A stretch of DNA of 5,428 nt. It comes from JAHFKM01 sp035655455 (lineage in GTDB: Archaea > Nanobdellota > Nanobdellia > SCGC-AAA011-G17 > GW2011-AR18). The DNA lies in the NCBI GenBank assembly GCA_035655455.1, contig DASRUL010000040.1, positions 1 through 5,428 on the forward strand. Direction: 5' to 3'. Both the position numbers and the translations under genes were made by a program. Positions 1 through 5,343 of the stretch are shown piece after piece (position 1 is the first letter of the stretch; every line of letters begins with the position of its first letter). The notes under the pieces were generated by a model. That model was given only the letters and a program-made list of their open reading frames with translations. It was not told the DNA's origin and made no database searches.

Positions 1-197
1 ACCATACGACCAGCGTGGAAGAAGCAATAACAATCCTTAAAAAATATGATGTCACCTACATTTATCTGGACAAAAAAATGAAACAAGAAACCTGGCCGAC
101 AGAAGAAAGCGAACTCCTCTTCTTATTAAAATACAGCCCCAAACTCTTCGGAAAGATTTACCAAAACAGTGAGGTCGAGATTTATCTCGTGTACTAA
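1..197 (+). CDS. C-terminal end of a probable multi-span membrane glycosyltransferase (5' end outside window)
   Basis: The frame is open from the left edge (first full codon at 3) to a TAA at 195-197, giving the last 64 residues of a protein whose start lies outside. The visible part is soluble. It has a segment KKYDVTYIYL and ends LFGKIYQNSEVEIYLVY. This pattern, a strand of the type 'kYgvdYiyv' followed by a final 'F.kiY.n..v.IY.v', is typical of the small extracytoplasmic tail of archaeal and bacterial GT-C glycosyltransferases and STT3-like or PMT-like membrane proteins. The catalytic part is not visible, so the exact family cannot be named. It stops 2 bp before the family 2 glycosyltransferase ATG, which implies one operon. 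The internal GTG at 15 is not a convincing start because the frame continues upstream of it. Confidence 0.6.
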   Translation, partial: HTTSVEEAITILKKYDVTYIYLDKKMKQETWPTEESELLFLLKYSPKLFGKIYQNSEVEIYLVY

Positions 198-199
198 CC

Positions 200-1450
200 A
201 TGGAACCCCTCCAACTCATCATCTACACCGCCTTCTACCTCGGCTTGTACTTCGTCACTTTCTGGCTCCTCACCTTCCTCGAAAAAGGGGTGCTCACCAC
301 AGAAAAACACCTCACCCACTTTCCTCTTGTCACTGTCGCCATTCCCGCATACAACGAGGAAGGAAACATCGCACGAAGCATCCACTCAGTACTCAATTTA
401 GCGTATCCTCCTGAAAAACTCCAAATTCTCGTCATCAACGACGGATCCAAAGACAACACCTCAAACATCGTAAAAGATCTTATCAAAAAAAATCAAGACA
501 GAAACATCCAGCTTCTCGAACAACAGAACTCAGGAAAAGGAGCAGCACTCAACAACGCGCTCAGCCACGCGACAGGAGAATACTTCGTCTGCCTCGACGC
601 AGACTCAGAGGCAGAACACGACAACCTCAAGAAAATGCTTCCCCACTTCGATCAAGAAGACGTCGCAGTCGTCTTACCCCTCATGAAAGTCAGAACACCC
701 ACGACAGTCCTGCAAAAACTCCAATGGTGCGAATATCTCCTCAACTTTTTTTACAAGTCCCTCATGGCAGCAATCAACTGCGTCCACGTCGCACCAGGAC
801 CTTTCAGCGTCTACAAGAAAAAAGTCCTCCAAGACGTCGGAGGGTTCGCAACCAACAACCTCACCGAAGACTTTGAAATCACCCTCAAAATCCAAAAAAG
901 ACATTATAAGATCATCCAATTACTCAACGCGACAGTCTACACAGGAACACCAGACACCTTCAACGCGTTCTGCAAACAACGCAACAGGTGGTACAAAGGA
1001 ACACTGCTCAACCTGTTCGACTACAAGAACATGATCTTCAACAAAAAATACGGAGACTTCGGCATGCTGCAATTACCAAGAGTTTTACTCTCAGGATTCC
1101 TAGCAGTCAGCTTCATCAGCCTCACAGGATGGAGGTTTGTTGTTAAGCCACTTCTCAAACGCATCGACAACTGGTCAAGCATCAACTTCGACCTCCTTGT
1201 CTTTCTCCAACGCCTCCACTTCGACCTCAGCTGGATCGATCTCAGCTACACCAACCTCTTCTTCGGCATCATCAGCCTCACCCTCGCTCTCATCATCATC
1301 AACTACGCTTACCACTACACTAGGGAAAAGGTCTTCAGGTACGGGTTTATCTCAGTACCAATCTACATCCTCGCTTACGGGCTGCTCGCATCAACAGTCT
1401 GGATCACCGTCTTCATCGATCTTTTACGAGGAAAAAGGCAACGATGGTAG
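200..1450 (+). CDS. Membrane-bound family 2 (GT2) glycosyltransferase, processive-synthase type
   Basis: The 416-residue protein carries the full motif set of GT-A fold, family 2 transferases that polymerise or transfer sugars from nucleotide-sugars at the cytoplasmic face of the membrane. An N-terminal membrane helix (about 6-27) is followed by VTVAIPAYNEEGNI (44-57), the nucleotide-contacting DGS (81-83), metal-binding DAD (133-135), the acceptor-side TED with the general base (222-224) and QRNRW (260-264). The last fits the Q(Q/R)xRW signature shared by cellulose, chitin and hyaluronan synthases and by poly-N-acetylglucosamine synthase. Three further hydrophobic spans lie at about 288-308, 352-372 and 384-406. 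Length and layout fit this family, and no key residue is missing. Codons are strongly C-ending (15 of the first 20). The donor and product cannot be read from sequence. Neighbours (a GT-C-like protein upstream, a CxxC thioredoxin-like protein overlapping downstream) suggest cell-surface glycan or glycoprotein synthesis. The ATG at 200 is the first in frame and directly follows the upstream stop. Confidence 0.93.
   Translation: MEPLQLIIYTAFYLGLYFVTFWLLTFLEKGVLTTEKHLTHFPLVTVAIPAYNEEGNIARSIHSVLNLAYPPEKLQILVINDGSKDNTSNIVKDLIKKNQDRNIQLLEQQNSGKGAALNNALSHATGEYFVCLDADSEAEHDNLKKMLPHFDQEDVAVVLPLMKVRTPTTVLQKLQWCEYLLNFFYKSLMAAINCVHVAPGPFSVYKKKVLQDVGGFATNNLTEDFEITLKIQKRHYKIIQLLNATVYTGTPDTFNAFCKQRNRWYKGTLLNLFDYKNMIFNKKYGDFGMLQLPRVLLSGFLAVSFISLTGWRFVVKPLLKRIDNWSSINFDLLVFLQRLHFDLSWIDLSYTNLFFGIISLTLALIIINYAYHYTREKVFRYGFISVPIYILAYGLLASTVWITVFIDLLRGKRQRW
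1428..1438 (+). promoter_or_regulatory. Purine-rich ribosome binding site for the thioredoxin-like gene
   Basis: The run GAGGAAAAAGG ends 5 bases before the ATG at 1444 and lies inside the end of the upstream glycosyltransferase gene. Its GAGG part can pair with the archaeal 16S 3' end (anti-SD CCUCC). This supports the ATG at 1444 and translational coupling across the 7-bp overlap. Confidence 0.5.
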
Positions 1451-2112
1451 AACGCACACTCAGCAAAAAAAGATACTTCCTCGCCTTTGTCCTCACCACA
1501 GGAGTCTTCTTACTCGGATTACTCCTCGGCGCATTCCTCACAGAAAAAAAATTCACAGAACTCAAAGACCTCCAACAAGAGCTCAGAACACAACTCGCGA
1601 GCTATGAGATCCAATCAGTCTTAGTCTCTCAAGATCCCTGCGCATTCAAAGACGTGGATAGCATCGTTGACGAACTTGGATCACTCGCAAACAGGCTCAC
1701 CGCGATGGAAGACCAACGTGGAAGGCACGACAAAGAGGTCCTCAGTCTCAAGGAATACTACTCCCTCCTAGAAATACGGCACTGGCTCTTCCTAAAAAAA
1801 TTAAACGAGCAATGCAACGCAAACTACACGCTCATTCTCTACTTCTACTCTGACGACAAGAGCTGCCCATCCTGCGGAAACCAAGGCTTCATCCTCAGCT
1901 ATCTCCGAACGAAATACCCAGAGACAGTAAGAGTCTACTCCTTTGATCTCGCCATTAACAATCCAGCACTATCAGCACTCAAATCATTCTATACTATTCG
2001 GGAAGCACCAACCATCGTCATCCAAGACACCCCCTACCCCCGCTACCTCAGCAAAGAAGAACTCGAATCCAGACTTCACGAAAACGACTCAGTAAATTAC
2101 CTCCCTAAATAA
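1444..2112 (+). CDS. Membrane-anchored thioredoxin-like protein with outward-facing CPSC motif
   Basis: The 222-residue protein starts with a short basic stretch (KKR, 8-10) and one hydrophobic helix (about 11-32). By the positive-inside rule this places the rest outside the cell. A polar, probably helical or coiled-coil region (33-115) leads into a thioredoxin-like domain: strand LILYFYSDDKS, then CPSC (141-144), helix, strand VRVYSFDL (162-169), and the expected cis-proline region EAPTIVI (P189). Two more cysteines, C66 and C124, flank the linker and could form a structural disulfide. N-glycosylation sequons are present at N127 (NYT) and N214 (NDS). The family would act as a thiol-disulfide oxidoreductase or redox-coupled adaptor; the substrate is unknown. 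It overlaps the GT2 gene by 7 bp, so the two are probably made together. I recall similar proteins with the same four cysteines in DPANN archaea, but this was not checked. Its 3' end overlaps the convergent GT-C gene by 8 bp. Confidence 0.8.
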   Translation: MVERTLSKKRYFLAFVLTTGVFLLGLLLGAFLTEKKFTELKDLQQELRTQLASYEIQSVLVSQDPCAFKDVDSIVDELGSLANRLTAMEDQRGRHDKEVLSLKEYYSLLEIRHWLFLKKLNEQCNANYTLILYFYSDDKSCPSCGNQGFILSYLRTKYPETVRVYSFDLAINNPALSALKSFYTIREAPTIVIQDTPYPRYLSKEELESRLHENDSVNYLPK

Positions 2113-3481
2113 TCGTCGCAGGCGTATATTCGTATATAACAATACCTTTGATTTCGCTTCTTCTTTTAAACTCCTTTTTGGAATCAAGCCAAGCTTGCGT
2201 TGGATGTTTATCCACTTCTTTATATAAAATAAAGAATCCCGGATTCTTCATATTATTCGGAAACCATTCGTAAAACTCTTTTCCACTATAAATCTGATAA
2301 ATTTCTTGGTCAGTATAATACCCATACACAGGCCATTCGTGATTCGCATAAATTCCCTTGCTTTCATTCAACCCCTTTAGATACGCAGAGACTTCTTCCG
2401 CAGGACTCACGTAAGTGTTTATAAAATTTTGATTTATCCCCAAACCCTGCTTTAATTTTTCTAGATTTGGCAACGCGGAAAACCCAATCAGAAGTAGAAC
2501 TCCCAAAACCACTCCTTTAACAATTAACGATTTTCTCTCTAAAAAACTCACATACCCTCTCGCACATATTAAAAATAAAGGAACCGTAATCGGCAAAATG
2601 TATCTCCACTCCTTATGCGGCGTCAAAGAAATATACACAACAAAAATTAAAATCCAAGCCATTAACACCCCATCTATCTTGCTTCTCTTTTTGTACATCA
2701 TCCCTACATAAAATAAAAGGCCTGACAACATCACTAAAGGATACACTTTCGTGATATTCATCACATAAAACCACATATTTCCCACCTGATCCGAAACTAC
2801 ACGATTCGCCTTTATGAATGGCGTCAGGAAAAAACCAACCTTTACCTGCGCCCAAACTAAATAGGGTATCATTAGCAGCGCGGAACCAGCGACAATCCAT
2901 TTTACTTTTTTCAAAGGAATTTTATTCACCCAAATATAGACTATAAACACGCTGATCAAAATTAACTGGGTAAAACGCGTTAAAATCGCCACCGCCAGAA
3001 AAAATCCAGACAAAAAATACAATTTTGAATTATCCCTTTTTGAAGCCCTCAACAAGAAATAAAACGCAATCGCAAAGAACACCAAGCTCGGAATATCCGT
3101 CATAATCGAATGAGCGGACCTAATAATAAACGGCGTAAATCCAAAAAACAACGCGCTTAACAAACCCACTTTCTCATCACTTATCTCTTTTCCAATGAGA
3201 TACATAAAAAACGTTCCCAATACCCCTAACAAGGCGACAATCACACTCGCCGTAAAAACATGATGCTTAAACAAAAAACCAGACGCTAATAGAATAGATA
3301 ACATCGGGGGCCTAAACTCGAACTCATCATAGTTCGTCTTTCCTGAAAAAATAACTTCAGCGTGCTGCAAATACACCGTCTCATCCCACCAATGAGAAGT
3401 CTGCAACGGCCAGAGAATCATCATGAAATTTATCATTAACATCAGGGTTAAGAAAAAATAAATAACAATTTTTTTATCCAT
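2105..3481 (-). CDS. GT-C fold membrane glycosyltransferase (PMT/ArnT-like, dolichyl-phosphate-sugar type)
   Basis: The 458-residue protein starts with a membrane helix (about 5-25) followed by the first outer loop WWDETVYLQHAE, whose D33/E34 match the catalytic acidic pair of GT-C enzymes. EFRPPML (55-61) matches the RPP signature of the PMT_2 group, and a second acidic site is SIMTDIP (125-131). About ten further hydrophobic spans follow to about 336. The late loop HKEWRYILP (289-297) is also typical. A soluble tail (about 340-458) ends IKGIVIYEY, a closing pattern like that of the partial gene at the left edge. Such enzymes use polyprenyl-phosphate-linked sugars on the outer face of the membrane. 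Acceptor and sugar are not readable. The ATG at 3481 is chosen because it begins the first membrane span and has a TATA box about 25 bp before it. The frame stays open another 65 residues upstream, but that stretch is charged and non-conserved in look and runs into the MBF1 gene. Codons are mostly A/T-ending (3 of the first 20 end in C), unlike the operon to the left. Confidence 0.85.
   Translation of the reverse strand: MDKKIVIYFFLTLMLMINFMMILWPLQTSHWWDETVYLQHAEVIFSGKTNYDEFEFRPPMLSILLASGFLFKHHVFTASVIVALLGVLGTFFMYLIGKEISDEKVGLLSALFFGFTPFIIRSAHSIMTDIPSLVFFAIAFYFLLRASKRDNSKLYFLSGFFLAVAILTRFTQLILISVFIVYIWVNKIPLKKVKWIVAGSALLMIPYLVWAQVKVGFFLTPFIKANRVVSDQVGNMWFYVMNITKVYPLVMLSGLLFYVGMMYKKRSKIDGVLMAWILIFVVYISLTPHKEWRYILPITVPLFLICARGYVSFLERKSLIVKGVVLGVLLLIGFSALPNLEKLKQGLGINQNFINTYVSPAEEVSAYLKGLNESKGIYANHEWPVYGYYTDQEIYQIYSGKEFYEWFPNNMKNPGFFILYKEVDKHPTQAWLDSKKEFKRRSEIKGIVIYEYTPATII
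2152..2179 (+). terminator. Candidate oligo-T terminator of the glycosylation operon
   Basis: A T-rich stretch ending in TTTTT (2175-2179) starts about 40 bases after the operon's last stop, inside the 3' part of the opposing gene. Archaeal termination commonly uses plain T tracts without a hairpin. The position fits, but T tracts here also simply reflect lysine-rich coding on the other strand. Confidence 0.25.
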
Positions 3482-3502
3482 CACTTCGTCGTTTAATACA
3501 AT

Positions 3503-3510
3503 CTTTAAAA
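3503..3510 (-). promoter_or_regulatory. TATA box of the GT-C glycosyltransferase gene
   Basis: On the - strand this reads TTTTAAAG, centred about 25 bp before the ATG at 3481. A purine-rich stretch (GGAAAAGG) lies just upstream, where the TFB-recognition element would be. The spacing predicts transcription starting at or next to the start codon, which supports the 3481 start. Confidence 0.5.
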
Positions 3511-3555
3511 CCTTTTCCTTTCCCTCTCGCCATTTAGAAGTTTTCCAGAAGGAAA

Positions 3556-3564
3556 CTTTTTTAA
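3556..3564 (+). promoter_or_regulatory. Candidate TATA box of the MBF1 gene
   Basis: CTTTTTTAA preceded by GGAAA (possible TFB-recognition element) is centred about 28 bp before the ATG at 3588. It is weaker than the other TATA-like boxes in the window. The region from there to the ATG is pyrimidine-rich with no Shine-Dalgarno, consistent with a leaderless transcript. Confidence 0.4.
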
Positions 3565-3587
3565 CCCCACACCTTCTTCTCTTCCCC

Positions 3588-4016
3588 ATGCCCCCCTGCG
3601 AACTCTGCGGCAGAGAAGCGAGCTTACAGCCAGCAAGCGTCGAAGGCGTTGAAGTTGACTTGTGCAACGACTGCATTCACTATGGCACGCCCCTCAAGGA
3701 AGCACCAGCACAAACACTCATCCTCCCTAGATATGGCGATACCATTGAATATATCACAGAAGACTACGCCCAACTTATCAAGAACAGCAGGGAAGCGCAA
3801 GGGCTCACTCAACAAGAGCTTAGCAACACGCTCTCCGTAAAAGAATCCCTCCTCCAAAAAATAGAACAAGGGAGACTTGAACCAGACTTTGAACTCGCCA
3901 AGAAACTAGAAAGAGCATTCTCCATAAAACTCATTCACAAGGCCCTCAACGAACATATCAAACACCAATCATCAAAAAAAGGACTTACCCTTGGAGACAT
4001 GATCAAGAAGAAGTAA
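3588..4016 (+). CDS. mbf1: Archaeal multiprotein bridging factor 1 homologue (aMBF1), zinc ribbon plus HTH
   Basis: The 142-residue protein begins with a compact zinc ribbon made of C4, C7, C26 and C29 (CELC and CNDC pairs), then a short linker, then a Cro/C1-type helix-turn-helix domain (about 58-114; LTQQELSNTL with the recognition part up to KIEQGRLEP). It ends GLTLGDMIKKK, matching the conserved 'tlGD.i' tail of archaeal MBF1. This domain order and length are diagnostic for the family. Eukaryotic MBF1 bridges TBP to activators and also acts on the ribosome; the archaeal protein has been reported to bind the 30S subunit, so a translation-linked role is more likely than classical co-activation. 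The ATG at 3588 sits directly before the first zinc cysteine, so no longer start is needed. The gene is divergent from the GT-C gene (106-bp spacer) and convergent with vapC, with a single base between the stops. Confidence 0.93.
   Translation: MPPCELCGREASLQPASVEGVEVDLCNDCIHYGTPLKEAPAQTLILPRYGDTIEYITEDYAQLIKNSREAQGLTQQELSNTLSVKESLLQKIEQGRLEPDFELAKKLERAFSIKLIHKALNEHIKHQSSKKGLTLGDMIKKK
3974..3980 (-). terminator. Candidate T-tract terminator for vapBC
   Basis: Reading the - strand, seven T residues occur 37 bases after the vapC stop, inside the 3' end of the MBF1 gene. With only 1 bp between the two stops, vapBC transcripts must end within MBF1, and this is the first long T run available. The support is position and composition only. 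Confidence 0.3.
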
Positions 4017-4017
4017 T

Positions 4018-4413
4018 TCACCAAATTTCAAGTTTTAGATCAGGAATGCTCTCAAAATCTTTCTTATTCCTCGTAATCAAAATCTGGTTATTATTTATCG
4101 CAACGCTCGCTATTATCAAATCTGTCTCCTGGGTCAATTTTCCTTTTTTCGCCAGTTGAGCATATAATTGTCCATAAACAATCGCTGTTTCTTTTGTGAT
4201 ATTAAAAAGAATAAAGCTATCTATTAACCTATTTAATATCAATAATGATTCTTCTTGCTTGTTCGCTAGAAAAATACCCTTATACAATTCACAAACTGCA
4301 AGAATAGTAATACTCACTCTCACCCCAGAATTAAACAGATTCTCAAGCTTTTCCTTTATTTCTTCGTCTCCCCTTAGATAATCCACGAGGATATTTGTGT
4401 CAAGGCAGTACAT
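4018..4413 (-). CDS. vapC: VapC-type toxin, PIN-domain ribonuclease
   Basis: The 131-residue PIN-domain protein is of normal VapC length. Its acidic metal-binding residues are visible in order: D5 in CLDTNILVDYL, E42 in AVCELYKG, D98 in QETDLIIA, and D119 in ITRNKKDF. This set coordinates Mg2+/Mn2+ in VapC ribonucleases, which usually cut tRNA or rRNA loops to stop translation; the target here cannot be predicted. No active-site residue is lost, so the toxin looks functional. The gene follows vapB after 2 bp and is preceded by a GUGAGG ribosome binding site, so toxin and antitoxin are co-transcribed with antitoxin first, the standard arrangement. It faces the MBF1 gene tail to tail. Confidence 0.93.
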   Translation of the reverse strand: MYCLDTNILVDYLRGDEEIKEKLENLFNSGVRVSITILAVCELYKGIFLANKQEESLLILNRLIDSFILFNITKETAIVYGQLYAQLAKKGKLTQETDLIIASVAINNNQILITRNKKDFESIPDLKLEIW

Positions 4414-4415
4414 TA

Positions 4416-4640
4416 TTAAAGCCTCACATCTCTCAACTTGAATCTTTTTCTTCCCGCATAAACTTCTTTGAAAGCTTTAGTGATTTCTTTGTCATTTCTC
4501 CAAATTCCAAAAAATTTAGTTATGTCTCTTTTCTCTTTTTTTATTTCTCTCGTTACTACATCTGAAAAGGACTCATTTTTGTTTTTCGCTTCCAATAACA
4601 ATTGATACGCGCTGTTTGATAATGAAATTACTTTGACCAT
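4416..4640 (-). CDS. vapB: VapB-type antitoxin, DUF217 family
   Basis: The 74-residue protein opens with a strand VKVISLS, then a helix and the motif ESFSDVVTREI (23-33), the hallmark of archaeal DUF217 antitoxins, whose N-terminal part is thought to bind DNA as a dimer. The C-terminal half (FFGIW, then a charged stretch ending RKRFKLRDVRL) is the usual toxin-wrapping region. It would neutralise the VapC encoded 2 bp downstream and repress its own operon. The ATG at 4640 is chosen because it begins the conserved N-terminus and has a TATA box about 25 bp before it. The frame remains open far upstream into the methyltransferase gene, but that extension is antisense to real coding sequence. Confidence 0.9.
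   Translation of the reverse strand: MVKVISLSNSAYQLLLEAKNKNESFSDVVTREIKKEKRDITKFFGIWRNDKEITKAFKEVYAGRKRFKLRDVRL
4422..4427 (-). promoter_or_regulatory. Ribosome binding site of vapC
   Basis: On the - strand GTGAGG lies 8 bases before the vapC ATG, within the last codons of vapB. Its GAGG matches the archaeal anti-SD. Being the second gene of an operon, vapC needs such a site, while vapB itself appears to be leaderless. Confidence 0.5.
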
Positions 4641-4643
4641 GCT

Positions 4644-4657
4644 TACGCATATGCATA
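4644..4657. promoter_or_regulatory. Candidate VapB/VapBC operator palindrome
   Basis: The 14-bp sequence TACGCATATGCATA is a palindrome around GCATATGC with one mismatched pair. It sits between the vapB TATA box (4662-4669) and the vapB start codon. A dimeric antitoxin bound here would block initiation. The site is inferred from symmetry and position, with no known consensus behind it. Confidence 0.4.
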
Positions 4658-4661
4658 CACC

Positions 4662-4669
4662 TATAAAAA
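4662..4669 (-). promoter_or_regulatory. TATA box of the vapBC operon
   Basis: The - strand reads CGAAAAC followed by TTTTTATA, a good TFB-recognition element plus TATA box. It is centred about 25 bp before the vapB ATG at 4640, implying a leaderless vapB message. Confidence 0.55.
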
Positions 4670-4681
4670 GTTTTCGTTCTG

Positions 4682-4689
4682 TTTTTATA
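4682..4689 (+). promoter_or_regulatory. TATA box of the methyltransferase gene
   Basis: TTTTTATA is centred about 25 bp before the ATG at 4711, the distance expected for a leaderless archaeal transcript. This supports 4711 over upstream in-frame ATGs. It lies back to back with the vapB promoter, the two TATA centres being 20 bp apart. Confidence 0.55.
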
Positions 4690-4710
4690 TTTCCTCTTTT
4701 TAACATTTTC

Positions 4711-5307
4711 ATGGACAAGAAAGCGCTGGAAATAGCATTGAGCAAACTCCACCCTTTAACCACACAAAAAATCAATTTAGAACAATACCAACTCGAAGGA
4801 AGCCTCGCGGCGGAACTCCTCTGGATAGCCTTTCTCAACGGAGACATTCAACATAAAACCGTCGCGGACTTCGGATGCGGCAACGGAATCCTTGGTATAG
4901 GAGCGTTATTACTTGGAGCAAAAAAGGTTTACTTCGTTGACATCGATAACGAAGCGCTCACTCTCGCGAAAACAAACTCTGAAAACAAAGGCAGCTACTT
5001 TTTAGCGGACATTTCCCATTTCGATAAAAAGGTTGATACTGTCGTCATGAACCCGCCTTTTGGCGTACAAACAAGAAAAGCGGACAAACCCTTCCTGGAA
5101 CAAGCCATGAAAACCTCAAAAACAATTTATTCCATTCACAAAACAGAATCAAAACAATTCATCGCAACACTTGCAAAAGAACATCATTTTTTAATTGAGA
5201 ACGTCCTCGAAAGGAAATTATTCTTAAAAAAGACGTATTCTTTCCACACACACAACAACCATCCTGTCAACGTAGGCATCTGGATTCTAAGGCTCAGTAG
5301 AACGTAG
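4711..5307 (+). CDS. METTL5-like N6-adenine rRNA methyltransferase (COG2263 type)
   Basis: The 198-residue Rossmann-fold methyltransferase has all the marks of the METTL5 group. LEQYQ (23-27) is the family's entry motif; DFGCGNGILGIG (53-64) binds S-adenosylmethionine; VDID (76-79) is the ribose-binding acidic strand end; NPPFG (114-118) is the N6-adenine catalytic loop, followed by KADKPFLEQA (123-132) and IYSIHK (139-144), counterparts of D..FL and VYSLHK in human METTL5. The human enzyme, with TRMT112, makes m6A1832 in 18S rRNA near the decoding centre; the archaeal protein probably modifies the equivalent 16S position, which is inferred. The ATG at 4711 directly precedes the family N-terminus and matches the TATA spacing. 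An in-frame ATG at 4633 would overlap vapB and add an unrelated stretch. It is divergent from vapBC and has no co-directional neighbour in the window. Confidence 0.92.
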   Translation: MDKKALEIALSKLHPLTTQKINLEQYQLEGSLAAELLWIAFLNGDIQHKTVADFGCGNGILGIGALLLGAKKVYFVDIDNEALTLAKTNSENKGSYFLADISHFDKKVDTVVMNPPFGVQTRKADKPFLEQAMKTSKTIYSIHKTESKQFIATLAKEHHFLIENVLERKLFLKKTYSFHTHNNHPVNVGIWILRLSRT

Positions 5308-5308
5308 G

Positions 5309-5323
5309 TCTTCTTCCTCTTTT
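5309..5323 (+). terminator. Candidate T/C-rich terminator after the methyltransferase gene
   Basis: A 15-base pyrimidine run ending in TTTT starts 2 bases after the stop codon. Archaeal polymerases terminate at such T-rich tracts. It is interrupted by C residues, so this is tentative. Confidence 0.3.
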
Positions 5324-5343
5324 GAGTTCAACCCGGCGTTTTG

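Noticed and set aside
485..492. A8 homopolymer in the GT2 gene as a frameshift site
   Set aside because: The frame continues intact with all later GT2 motifs; shifted frames offer no sensible product.
1137..1607. Serine/threonine-rich open frame on the + strand that could pass for a mucin-like protein
   Set aside because: Its low complexity is a by-product of reading the C-rich GT2 codons out of frame; it overlaps two well-supported genes.
2123..2138. Tandem CGTATAT(T/A) 8-bp repeat
   Set aside because: It lies in the coding end of the GT-C gene (VIYEYTP) and has only two copies, so chance and codon choice explain it.
3482..3676. 65-residue N-terminal extension of the GT-C protein, open to an ATG at 3676
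   Set aside because: It would overlap the MBF1 zinc-ribbon coding region, has no membrane or signal character, and the ATG at 3481 begins the first membrane span with a TATA box at the right distance.
4633..4710. Upstream in-frame start of the methyltransferase at 4633
   Set aside because: It would overlap vapB and cover both TATA boxes. The METTL5 N-terminus aligns from the ATG at 4711.
4641..4847. Long upstream extension of vapB
   Set aside because: It is antisense to the methyltransferase N-terminus. The DUF217 fold begins at the ATG at 4640, which has its own TATA box.
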